Assembly (NCBI GenBank): GCA_022821085.1
Contig: JAJEEG010000006.1
Span: forward strand, 2,253,330-2,317,329
Length of the DNA: 64,000 nucleotides
Reading direction: 5' to 3'
From: Candidatus Latescibacterota bacterium
Lineage (GTDB): Bacteria > JAAXHH01
Shown here piece after piece: positions 36,045 through 44,638 of this stretch. The notes below the pieces were generated by a model. That model searched no databases and was not told where the DNA came from. It was given only the letters and a program-made list of their open reading frames with translations. The position numbers and the translations under genes are program-made. Each line of letters opens with the position of its first letter. Position 1 is the first letter of the stretch.

Positions 36045-39014
36045 ATGTTGAACGGTTCCAATTTAAGTCGAGGTGTGCCTCAACAAGTTGGTCGTAAAGG
36101 ACTTGCTACTTTCGTTTTCGCGATCTTTTGCCCACAAGACGCAAATGGTGCTGTGGTATCAGTGGACGGCTTGATACTACAGCAAAGGTTCATATCAACA
36201 AAAATCTCCTTTCAAAAAATAGAAAAAACAGAGGTAATATCCGGGTGGATCTGGACCAAAATACGGATCCATTTTTGCTCAGGAAACATAACCATCTCTG
36301 GATTGGCACGTCGACCAGCATTCGCGTTTACTAATGCACTCGAGAGTGCGCGGATTGACTGGTGGCGGATGATGTTAGCCTCACACGAAGATAAACTTCG
36401 TTCTACCTGCCACCGCCTAATGGAACTCTCAGACCCTCCCAGGTACGTATCTAGAAGGATCTTCAAAACTATTGAAAACGAAGCCAAAGATGTATCGGCT
36501 GGTTTCCCAGCTAACTGGCCAGACGTTTTAACTGGTAGTTCTGCAATCCGCAAGTATCAGGAGATCAGAACCTTCTTGTCTGATCCCGATAAACGAAGGA
36601 TAGAGGCCAACAAGACCTATGTAGAGAACGAGCTCAGTCGGTCAAAGGAGTTCTTCGACCAAATCGGGACAAACCCTCTCACCGACGAACAAAGGCGAGC
36701 AGTCGTTGTTGATGAAGACTGCAATCTGGTTGTTGCCGCTGCCGGCAGTGGAAAGACCTCCGTCGCGGCAGCCAAGACCGCCTGGTTGATCCATAAGAAC
36801 TATAGTCAGCCATCTGAAATACTCGTTCTAGCTTTCGCAAGAGACGCTCAACAGGAAATGGAGGAAAGAGTTAAAGCCTATCTCGCCGATAGCGATGGGA
36901 GCAGCGTAACGGTACGAACGTTCCATAGTTTGGGGACAACCATTATAGGAGACGTCGAGGGTAAACGTCCGACTCTTTCAAAGGTTGCAGAGGATAGAAA
37001 GGCTCTGTTTGATCAGTTGAAAGCCATCATTGCCGATTTAGTCACCGACCCCAGATTCTCAAAAACAATGCTAAGGTGGTTTCGGGAGCATTTCGCACCA
37101 TACCATAGCGAGCACGACTTTGAATCCATGGGAGACTATTGGGATTACATCCAATCACAAGAGATCCGGTCATTGAAAGGCGATCTGGTGAAGAGTTACG
37201 AGGAATGCGAGATCGCGAATTTCCTCTATCTCAACGGCATACCCTACGAGTACGAACCTCCATACGAGCACAATACTGCGACATCCGAAAAACGTCAGTA
37301 CCAACCTGATTTCTTTCTTACAGATGCAGCAGTATACATAGAGCATTTCGCGATATCTGCTTCGGGAGACACGCCGCCGTTTATTGACCGTAAGGAATAC
37401 CTCGAGGGGAGAAACTGGAAACGGCAACAGCACGTAAAAAACGGAACCGTACTCATAGAAACCTATAGTCATGAAAAGGCTTCCGGCAAACTGACCGAGA
37501 ACTTAGCTGGTAAACTAGCTTCTCACGGAATTTCATTATCTCCGATACCTCAGGACGATGTGTTTGCTCTCCTGGAACAGCAAGGCCGTATCGATCCGTT
37601 TACACGCGTAGTTGGCACCTTCATAGAACACTTCAAGGGAGCAAATCTTACAATCGAAGAACTTACCAGACGGGTAGCAACAGCGTCTGATGTCCAAAGA
37701 TCCAAGGCATTTGTTTCTGTCTTCCTACCGATATTTGAGCAGTATCAAGCATTCCTGGACGATGAGGGACAGATCGATTTCCACGACATGATCAACAAAG
37801 CGACGGCCCACACGGAGTGCGGACGCTATCAGTCTCCATACCGCTATATCCTTGTAGACGAATTCCAAGACATTTCGCCGGGAAGAGCTCGGCTCCTACA
37901 AGCTTTGACTGATCAATCCGAATCGACGCAACTGTTCGCGGTTGGTGACGATTGGCAGGCGATCTATCGATTTGCCGGTGCGGATATCGCTATCATGCGT
38001 GAGTTTCAACAACGCTTCGGCGAATCAGAACTTATTGAACTAGGAACGACATTCCGCTGTGCCGAAAGCATAGCAAACGTTGCCACTCAGTTTGTTTTAA
38101 AAAACCCGGCTCAAATTCGCAAGAATGTCTTCTCAGTACTGAAGACCGACAAGCTATGTGTGCATGTCGGTATTTCCGGTACGGATCAAGTTAATCTACT
38201 TGAAGAAGCCCTGGATCAAATATCCACCGATACATCTGAACGAAATCTCCAATCTACAGTCCTGATGCTTGGACGATACCGGCACAATCACCCCGATAAT
38301 CTAGACAAACTTTCGAGAAAATTTCCCAGCTTACAATTAAACTTCAAAACTGTGCACGCCTCGAAGGGCATGGAGGCTGACTACGTCGTTGTGCTAAATT
38401 TGAGTGCGGGGAAGTATGGCTTTCCGAGCGAGATCGTAGATGAACCACTGCTTGCGCTCGTACTTGCTGATTCCGAACAGCATCCAAATGCAGAGGAGCG
38501 ACGTCTGTTCTATGTTGCCATGACTCGTGCCAGGTACGGTGTCTATCTTATTGCAGATGGTGAGACGCATTCTACGTTCGTCACAGAATTGCTACGTGAT
38601 GGTTATGATGTTTCTGTTATTGGTCAATCATCGGAAGAGCGTGTCGCGGCGTGCCCAAAATGTACAACGGGACGTCTCAGGTGTCGGACTAGCTTAAAAA
38701 CCGGTTTCAAGTATTATGACTGTTCGCACCAGCCATATTGTAACTACATACTGTCCGCTTGTCCCAACTGCGGGATTGGATTTCCAGTTAGATTAAAGGA
38801 TTACTACTGTTGTCAACACTGTGGGCAACAAGTCAGAAAATGCCCGGCTTGCGACGGATGGCTGAAAGTGCGGACCGGTAAACATGGTCCGTTTCTGGGT
38901 TGCTCAAATTGGCCTGACTGTAATCACACTCAACGAATCCCAAAGCCGGACAACACCCGGGGAACTATTCGAAGGAAAGATCATCCACTATCAACAAATA
39001 CTAAGTCTGTTTAA
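36045..39014 (+). CDS. HelD-like UvrD-family helicase with nuclease-like insertion and topoisomerase zinc fingers
   Basis: About 989 residues. Residues 1-130 match the N-terminal part of DNA helicase IV (HelD). Helicase motifs: Walker A AAAGSGKTS (about 235), DEFQDISPGRARLL (about 603), VGDDWQAIYRFAGAD, TVHASKGMEADYVVVLNL and YVAMTRAR. Between motifs Ia and II (about 330-480) lies an insertion with CEIANFLYLNGIPYEYEPPY, YQPDFFL and VYIEHFAI, the PD-x(n)-ExH pattern of a restriction-like nuclease. Residues 869-985 hold three or four CxxC-type topoisomerase zinc fingers (CPKC, CPNCGIG, CCQHCG, CPACDGWL). It is AT-rich relative to its neighbours and probably transferred. The start ATG 36045 has AAGGTGG upstream. 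Confidence 0.88.
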   Translation: MLNGSNLSRGVPQQVGRKGLATFVFAIFCPQDANGAVVSVDGLILQQRFISTKISFQKIEKTEVISGWIWTKIRIHFCSGNITISGLARRPAFAFTNALESARIDWWRMMLASHEDKLRSTCHRLMELSDPPRYVSRRIFKTIENEAKDVSAGFPANWPDVLTGSSAIRKYQEIRTFLSDPDKRRIEANKTYVENELSRSKEFFDQIGTNPLTDEQRRAVVVDEDCNLVVAAAGSGKTSVAAAKTAWLIHKNYSQPSEILVLAFARDAQQEMEERVKAYLADSDGSSVTVRTFHSLGTTIIGDVEGKRPTLSKVAEDRKALFDQLKAIIADLVTDPRFSKTMLRWFREHFAPYHSEHDFESMGDYWDYIQSQEIRSLKGDLVKSYEECEIANFLYLNGIPYEYEPPYEHNTATSEKRQYQPDFFLTDAAVYIEHFAISASGDTPPFIDRKEYLEGRNWKRQQHVKNGTVLIETYSHEKASGKLTENLAGKLASHGISLSPIPQDDVFALLEQQGRIDPFTRVVGTFIEHFKGANLTIEELTRRVATASDVQRSKAFVSVFLPIFEQYQAFLDDEGQIDFHDMINKATAHTECGRYQSPYRYILVDEFQDISPGRARLLQALTDQSESTQLFAVGDDWQAIYRFAGADIAIMREFQQRFGESELIELGTTFRCAESIANVATQFVLKNPAQIRKNVFSVLKTDKLCVHVGISGTDQVNLLEEALDQISTDTSERNLQSTVLMLGRYRHNHPDNLDKLSRKFPSLQLNFKTVHASKGMEADYVVVLNLSAGKYGFPSEIVDEPLLALVLADSEQHPNAEERRLFYVAMTRARYGVYLIADGETHSTFVTELLRDGYDVSVIGQSSEERVAACPKCTTGRLRCRTSLKTGFKYYDCSHQPYCNYILSACPNCGIGFPVRLKDYYCCQHCGQQVRKCPACDGWLKVRTGKHGPFLGCSNWPDCNHTQRIPKPDNTRGTIRRKDHPLSTNTKSV

Positions 39015-39164
39015 GACCCACATTCCTGCTTACTGGTATTGCCGTACAACGGTAATTCAGGAGAAATCCACCGCTACCTAAGAATCCCTCATTCCTTAGT
39101 CACCCTCCCGCCGGATACCGTATGAGCCCTTGACCTGCCGTCAGGTCCGCAGGTATTCCCACAC

Positions 39165-40115
39165 CTACCAGGCAAACACCGTTCCCATCAGCTGATCGGG
39201 GGCGTCCCGCAATGTGTCGTAAATCCTCTTGGCTTCGCTGACCGGGACGACATCGCGGATCAAAGGTCCGATCTCTATCAACCCCCTGGCGACCAGGCGG
39301 CAGGTGTTGTGCAAGTCGTCTCGATCAAAATGGCTGTTCTGCCTGATCCGGACCTCCCGGCCCTGTCCCAGATTGAAGGAATAAGTCACTTTGTCCCGGC
39401 CGGCGATGAACAGCACCCTGCCTTGCGGACGCAACGCGGAAATCAGCTGGTCTTCCATTCCAGGAACGCCGGCAAAATCGATCACGACGTCAAATGAAGC
39501 CTCACCGACTTGCTGCTTCCATTGCTCCCCCGTAACATCCAGCAAGGCTTCCGCCGCGCCGATCTCCCTGGCGATCGCCAGCCGCGTCCCATCGATGTCG
39601 CAGATCGTAGCGCGCGCGCCCATGCCGGCGGCGACCTGCACGGCGACTTGTCCGAGGATACCCGCGCCTACGATCAACACGCGTTCGCCCATGCTTAGTT
39701 CCGCGTTGCGGCAGGTACGCATGGCGACACTGCATATGCCCAGCAGGGCGGCCTCTGTACGATCCATCGAATCGGGCAGCCTCACGAGCAGGCCGTCTTC
39801 CGGCATCACGGCATACTCGGCATGGACCGCGCTCATGAACAGCACGTCGCCGATCTTCAGTTCGCAGACGTCCGGCCCGACCTCGATGACTTTCCCCACG
39901 TTCTGGTAGCCGTTGCCCCCGGTGGGCAGTTCGCTATCGGCGGGCGCGTAATTGCCGCCGGTCAGCTGATTGCGTTCCGTTCCGTTTGTCACTCCCGTGT
40001 AGATCGTTCTGGTCTTTACTTCGTTGCCCGTTGGCCCTTCCGGGTCCGGCCAATCCGGCACGAGTACCTTCTGCCTTCTCTTGTCAGGCAAGCCCTGAAG
40101 ACTCAGTGAACGCAC
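39165..40115 (-). CDS. Zinc-type/MDR alcohol dehydrogenase-like oxidoreductase
   Basis: About 316 residues of the medium-chain dehydrogenase/reductase family. The Rossmann motif is VLIVGAGILGQVAVQVAAGMGA followed by CDIDGTRLAIAREIGA. The catalytic GHE zinc motif of true alcohol dehydrogenases is not seen (GYQNVGKVIEVG in its place), so it is probably a zinc-free member such as a bacteriochlorophyllide- or sugar-type dehydrogenase. GTG 40115 is preferred over TTG 40139, as AAGGAG lies 8 bases upstream. Confidence 0.82.
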   Translation of the reverse strand: MRSLSLQGLPDKRRQKVLVPDWPDPEGPTGNEVKTRTIYTGVTNGTERNQLTGGNYAPADSELPTGGNGYQNVGKVIEVGPDVCELKIGDVLFMSAVHAEYAVMPEDGLLVRLPDSMDRTEAALLGICSVAMRTCRNAELSMGERVLIVGAGILGQVAVQVAAGMGARATICDIDGTRLAIAREIGAAEALLDVTGEQWKQQVGEASFDVVIDFAGVPGMEDQLISALRPQGRVLFIAGRDKVTYSFNLGQGREVRIRQNSHFDRDDLHNTCRLVARGLIEIGPLIRDVVPVSEAKRIYDTLRDAPDQLMGTVFAW

Positions 40116-40214
40116 GGCCCGGCTCCTTCCTGGGATCAATACAATAAATACCGTCTTCGAACGCTTACTTAAATACCCAAAGGCCCGGAACTCGTCACTT
40201 GTCCAACCGCAGCA

Positions 40215-40928
40215 TTACCCAGCCCGAGTCAACGTCATCACCCGCTTGATCCGGTCAAGATGAGCGGCCTCGACCTCGGGCCATCGACCTTCGTGCTCCC
40301 CACCTTCGCGCAATGATTCGCCGGTCCAGCCCGTTGGCGCCAGATCTTCCATGAAGATGATGAGCAGTTCCTTGCGGCTGGCGTCGTCCGGAATGTGCAC
40401 AAGCCGCGCGTAGGCGTAGTCGGCCGGCATGGCATACCCTTTATCCGCCGCAAGCTTGCGGGCGAGATAACCGTCGGTTCCTGGCCAGCCGAGTGGCATT
40501 AACCTGTTCGTTACTCCGGCCGCAGTGTCGGTATAGAAATCGAAGTCCCCGATCTGCAATCGCAAGGGAGAGCTGGAATAGTCGTAGGTGTAGTCGTTAT
40601 CGGGCAGGAAGCCTTCGAACTGCAACCAGAAGAAGCTTTTCAGGGTTCCGTCCGGATGTTCTTCGACGAAGAAGTGTTGCTCGACGGCGGCGGTGCCATA
40701 AAGAATGAACTTCTGCCCACCGATGTACTCGAATCCCTCGTCAAATGTCATCCGTACCGGCGGATCGTTCTGTGAGAAGAGCGTGTTTCCGGTAACGGAT
40801 CGGCTCAATTCGGAATATACGGGCTCGGTCGTGCGCCGCGCCGGATCGAACCAGTAAATGTGCGTGATGAGAGAAACAAGCGCTGCCAGCACAGCGCCGC
40901 CCGCCCGCCAGACCCACTTTCTCTTCAT
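40215..40928 (-). CDS. Membrane-anchored protein of unknown function
   Basis: 237 residues with an N-terminal membrane segment (RAGGAVLAALVSLITHIYWF). The rest, with FDEGFEYIGGQKFILYGTAAVEQHFFVEEHPDG and FWLQFEGFLPDNDYTYDYS, resembles no family I can name; it is probably outside the cytoplasm. ATG 40928 has AGGA 8 bases upstream; GTG 40943 would overlap the stop of the preceding lipoprotein gene. The two genes are adjacent on the minus strand and probably one operon. Confidence 0.7.
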   Translation of the reverse strand: MKRKWVWRAGGAVLAALVSLITHIYWFDPARRTTEPVYSELSRSVTGNTLFSQNDPPVRMTFDEGFEYIGGQKFILYGTAAVEQHFFVEEHPDGTLKSFFWLQFEGFLPDNDYTYDYSSSPLRLQIGDFDFYTDTAAGVTNRLMPLGWPGTDGYLARKLAADKGYAMPADYAYARLVHIPDDASRKELLIIFMEDLAPTGWTGESLREGGEHEGRWPEVEAAHLDRIKRVMTLTRAG

Positions 40929-40939
40929 CGTCCGGTCCT

Positions 40940-43660
40940 TCACTCCTTTATCACCCTCACCACAGGCACAACTTTCCGCGCCGACACTTCCCGCGCCAGC
41001 GAAGCCAGTCCCGTCGGGGCGTCCTCCTCAACGCCGAATTGGCTCACCTCCTCATCTTCGTTCCCGACTGGCGATGCGATCCCCGTCGTCGCGTCCAGCG
41101 TATACAGTTTCGCCGTCCATCCGCCGGCCATGTACAACACGCCTCGGTGAGAAGTCAGTCCCGTCGGCAGGTCTTCTCCGACGCCGAAGTCGGCCGCGTC
41201 GCCCACGGGTGTCGCGGTCCCCGTGGCGGGATCGAGTATGTACAGCCTGGCCGAGTTGTAGCCGACCATGAACAGATCGCCCATGTGGGACGCGAGGCCG
41301 AAGGGATGGTCTTCACCTATCCCGAATTCCACGGCATTACCAACCGGGGTCGCTTCCCCCGTCACGGTGTCCAGCGCGAAAAGCCTCGTAATCGTTCCGC
41401 CAGCCATGTACAGCGTTCCGTTGTGGGAGGCCAGGCCCATGGGCTGGGATTCGCCGACCCCGAATTCCACGGCGTCGCCGACGCGCGTGGCCACGCCGGT
41501 CTCCGGATCCAGCGTGTACAGCGCCGCGTTCCATCCGCCCGTCATGTACAACTCGCCGTGATGCGCGGCCAGTCCGTAGGGCTGATACTCGTCCACGTCG
41601 AACCGCACGGCTTCGCCCACGGGTTTGGCTTCCCCCGTATTCGGATTCAGCCTGTACAGCCGGTCCGCGCCTTCGCCCACCATGAGCAGTCCTTCGGCGA
41701 AACCGGCTTCGTCGCACCGCGACCCCGTCCATTCGTCCAGGCCATCGACCCAGGTCAGCAAGGCCGGGGTACTCGGCAGGCACAGCCCGTCATTTTCGTG
41801 AAATAAAAAGTGGGTGACGTCCGAAAGGCTCGAAAACGTGTCCGGTATCATGCCGGTGAGCTGGTTTTCATGAAGGTAAATGACTTCCAGATCGTCGAGC
41901 TGGCCCAGCTCGGATGGCACGGGTCCGGACAGTTCGTTGCCAAAAAGGTACAGCGCTTCGAGGTCCTGGAGCCGTCCTAACTCGGATGGAATAGGTCCGG
42001 ACAACTGGTTTCTATGGAGGTAGAGGAATTCGAGATTGGGGAGTTGACCCAGTTCCATGGGAATGGGTCCCGTCAGTTCGTTTCCATAGAGACTCAGCAG
42101 GCGTAACCTGGGAAGATCGCCCAACACCGGCGGGATTTCGCCCGAGAGCTTGTTGGAGTTGAGATAGAGTATCTCGAGATTATGGAGCAGTCCCAGTTCG
42201 GCAGGAACCGGCCCGGTCAACTGGTTCTCATCGAGGTCTATGCGTTGCAGGTTCGTCAGTTGACTCAACTCGACCGGAATCGTGCCTGACAACTCGTTTC
42301 GCCAGAGCACCAGATCCTCCATGGCGGTCATATTACCCAGTTCCGGGGGGATCGGACCGGTCAGCTTGTTCGTGTCCAGGTGCATTAACTCCAGACTCGA
42401 CAGGTCCCCCAGTTCGGCGGGTATCGATCCGGTGAGTTCGTTTCGGTCCAGGTTCAGGAACTCGAGATCGGCGAGTTGACCCAGTTCCGCCGGGATCGAA
42501 CCGGTCAGATCGTTGCCGCCCAGGTCCAGTCGCTTGAGGCTGGCCACCTGTCCCAGTTCCGCGGGGATCGATTCCGTCAGGTGGTTGTTGCCGAGATTTA
42601 GTGTTTCCAGGTTGGCGAGCGATGCGAGCTCACCGGGTACGGCGCCCGACATTTCGTTGCCACCCAGATCGAGGATCCTGAGCGCTTCGAATTGAGTCAG
42701 TACGGCCGGGATGACCCCCGATACCCGGTTGCCCGCCAGATCCAGTTCCCTCAGCAACGCAAGATTGACGAGGTTTTCGGGCAACCGGCCCGACAGGTTG
42801 TTCGCGCGCAGTTCCAGCCGGATCACCCTGCCGTTGGCGTCGGTCGTCACGCCGTGCCACTCGGTCAGGGGTTCTTCACTCAGCCAGTGCTCGCTGTCAT
42901 CCCAGTTCGCACCGTCCATGGCGTGGTAGAAATCGATCAGCGTGGTGCGATCGCTGATATCGATGGACACCGTTACGGACACACTGGCCGAAATCACTCC
43001 GGAGGTCGCGGTAACGGTCGCGCTGCCGCTTCGCACGGCCGTGACCGTGCCGTCGTCGCTCACCGTAGCCACGGATTCGTCGCTGATCGCCCAACTTACT
43101 ACCGCGCCATCGACGACCTGGCCGTTTACGTCCAGCACCGAGGCCTTCAGCCTGGCGGTCTCGTCGGCTTTTGTCAGCATTACCGACGACGGTTCGATGG
43201 TGATCGTTCGCGCAGCCTGGGATACCGTAACCGTGGACCTACCCTGTTTCTGTCCCGCGGTGGCCGTGATATCCGCCGTACCGTTGCCGAGTGCGGTGAC
43301 GAGCCCACCAGCGCTCACGGATGCCACGGACGGATTCCGGCTCAACCAGACCACCGTGTGCCCCGATGATGTCGCGCCGGCCTCGTACTGCACCTGCGCG
43401 TCGAGCTGCACGGTCTGGCCGATCGCGTTCAACGTAACCGATTCTGGCGTCACGACCACGTTTGCCGGTCCGGTGGGTCCGGTGGGACTGTCCTTTCCGC
43501 AGGAGGCCAGGGCAAGTAGCGCGACTGTAATCGGTGCGAGAGCGAGAGAGCAGAAGAGGGGGCGGAGCGGATTTCGTCGGGTAGGCTTTTTAGGGGGTGG
43601 AGTCGTACGGGTGGAAGAAGGCGGAGGCGATTCGCGGGTGGATTGACAGTTGAATTGCAT
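40940..43660 (-). CDS. Large lipoprotein with bacterial Ig, leucine-rich repeats and a beta-propeller-like end
   Basis: 906 residues. A long N-region ends in a lipobox LASC (Cys 54). Residues about 65-235 form two BIG2-like Ig domains (VVVTPESVTLNAIGQTVQL and ITIEPSSVMLTKADETARL). Residues 240-640 are plant-type leucine-rich repeats, about 16 copies of the LxxLxLxxNxLTGxIPxELGxL kind. Residues 650-890 are five or six repeats of LYMAGG...LYTLDxxTGxATxVGD, a propeller-like fold. Probably a surface adhesion or recognition protein. Start ATG 43660 has AGAGGG upstream. Confidence 0.85.
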   Translation of the reverse strand: MQFNCQSTRESPPPSSTRTTPPPKKPTRRNPLRPLFCSLALAPITVALLALASCGKDSPTGPTGPANVVVTPESVTLNAIGQTVQLDAQVQYEAGATSSGHTVVWLSRNPSVASVSAGGLVTALGNGTADITATAGQKQGRSTVTVSQAARTITIEPSSVMLTKADETARLKASVLDVNGQVVDGAVVSWAISDESVATVSDDGTVTAVRSGSATVTATSGVISASVSVTVSIDISDRTTLIDFYHAMDGANWDDSEHWLSEEPLTEWHGVTTDANGRVIRLELRANNLSGRLPENLVNLALLRELDLAGNRVSGVIPAVLTQFEALRILDLGGNEMSGAVPGELASLANLETLNLGNNHLTESIPAELGQVASLKRLDLGGNDLTGSIPAELGQLADLEFLNLDRNELTGSIPAELGDLSSLELMHLDTNKLTGPIPPELGNMTAMEDLVLWRNELSGTIPVELSQLTNLQRIDLDENQLTGPVPAELGLLHNLEILYLNSNKLSGEIPPVLGDLPRLRLLSLYGNELTGPIPMELGQLPNLEFLYLHRNQLSGPIPSELGRLQDLEALYLFGNELSGPVPSELGQLDDLEVIYLHENQLTGMIPDTFSSLSDVTHFLFHENDGLCLPSTPALLTWVDGLDEWTGSRCDEAGFAEGLLMVGEGADRLYRLNPNTGEAKPVGEAVRFDVDEYQPYGLAAHHGELYMTGGWNAALYTLDPETGVATRVGDAVEFGVGESQPMGLASHNGTLYMAGGTITRLFALDTVTGEATPVGNAVEFGIGEDHPFGLASHMGDLFMVGYNSARLYILDPATGTATPVGDAADFGVGEDLPTGLTSHRGVLYMAGGWTAKLYTLDATTGIASPVGNEDEEVSQFGVEEDAPTGLASLAREVSARKVVPVVRVIKE

Positions 43661-43730
43661 ATTGGGGATACCCTCTTTCTACAATTTCAATACACGTTCA
43701 ATACAAGCATTGAGCAAAGAACGAACTGGG

Positions 43731-44042
43731 TCAGGCCGGAAGGTGCTCGTAACGCTGAACTTCAATCTCACCTGCACGTGCACGCATCTGAGAGGCGTCA
43801 TACCACGCCTGCATCCTCAATAGCATGTCCATGTTTACGGCAAAGGCCTTTTCGATACGCAAGGCCATCTCCGCAGACAGAGACGCATTGCCGTTGAGCA
43901 AAGCGGAGAGTGTTGCCCGGCGGACGCGTAGAATCCCGGCAGCCTTCGTGACGCTGAGATCAAATTCCTCGATAATCTCAGCGCGAATAAAGTCTCCCGG
44001 GTGGGAAGGGGTCATTTTAACATTGATCCCAACAGCGGCCAT
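43731..44042 (-). CDS. higA: HigA-type antitoxin (XRE helix-turn-helix)
   Basis: 103 residues. HPGDFIRAEIIEEFDLSVTKAAGILRVRRATLSALLNG is the HigA helix-turn-helix (residues 14-50), and the C-terminal MLLRMQAWYDASQMRA is the standard family end. It follows the toxin gene with a one-base overlap, the toxin-first order of higBA. Confidence 0.9.
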   Translation of the reverse strand: MAAVGINVKMTPSHPGDFIRAEIIEEFDLSVTKAAGILRVRRATLSALLNGNASLSAEMALRIEKAFAVNMDMLLRMQAWYDASQMRARAGEIEVQRYEHLPA

Positions 44043-44332
44043 CAGTGGTAATCCTCCAGGTTCAAGCGGTCGATATAGCCGTCCGCTTCTTCAAATGTAA
44101 TTCGCCAGTTGGCGGAAACGGAGACGCTCCATACCTGTTTACGGTCACCTGTGAGACGGTGAATCCGCCATCCGCGAGCCGCATCGGCCACAAAATCATC
44201 AAGGTCCTTGGATAGTACAAGTAGCGTCAAAACCCTCCGAACTCGACCGATCAGGTCTGGCCTAACAAATCTGGAATCGTCACTCTCCAATAATCTGCGT
44301 AGTCCTCTATGACTTACTGAGCGTATTACCAT
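44042..44332 (-). CDS. higB: HigB-type toxin (RelE superfamily)
   Basis: 96 residues, HigB family: MVIRSVSHRGLRRLLES, LVLSKDLDDFVADAARGWRIHRL and VWSVSVSANWRITFEEAD match, with the conserved end LNLEDYH. mRNA interferase expected. The start codon sits inside a palindrome (44326-44349). Confidence 0.88.
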   Translation of the reverse strand: MVIRSVSHRGLRRLLESDDSRFVRPDLIGRVRRVLTLLVLSKDLDDFVADAARGWRIHRLTGDRKQVWSVSVSANWRITFEEADGYIDRLNLEDYH

Positions 44333-44349
44333 ACCTTAGTGTACGGTAA
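44326..44349. promoter_or_regulatory. Operator candidate of higBA
   Basis: TTACC (44326-44330) and GGTAA (44345-44349) inverted arms, with GTAC inside; it overlaps the higB start, as expected for HigA autorepression. Confidence 0.45.
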
Positions 44350-44638
44350 CACCGTTCACTGCACAAGTCTTTTCGACATACACTACAACCTCACTGTTGA
44401 GTCAAGACGGTATGCTCAAACTCAAACGCTCGCACTCAACCAGAGTATCTCGGATTTACGATATTGAGTTAAATTACTCAAAGCGTCTTTTTTGGGGTTG
44501 GCACCTGGTGAAACGTTCTAACCAGAACCAACTCACTCCCCTGTCGGCGGCAGTCCGCGCATCACGTGAGCGCGTATCTCATGATATTCCGAGTACTACA
44601 CGGCAGTTCGTGTATCTCTTGCGGCCAGTCCGCTCAAC
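44343..44638. other. Intergenic region, no gene recognised
   Basis: About 300 bases between the start of higB and the end of the CPA2 antiporter. It is AT-richer than average. One open frame (44397-44705) is not typical of a gene and overlaps the end of the antiporter in antisense. Nothing else is recognisable. Confidence 0.5.

Noticed and set aside
35777-39164. Integrative element bounded by tRNA-Asn att sites
   Set aside because: No integrase, and I found no copy of the tRNA 3' end (GGTTCGAATCCAACCCGAGG) downstream of the helicase gene.
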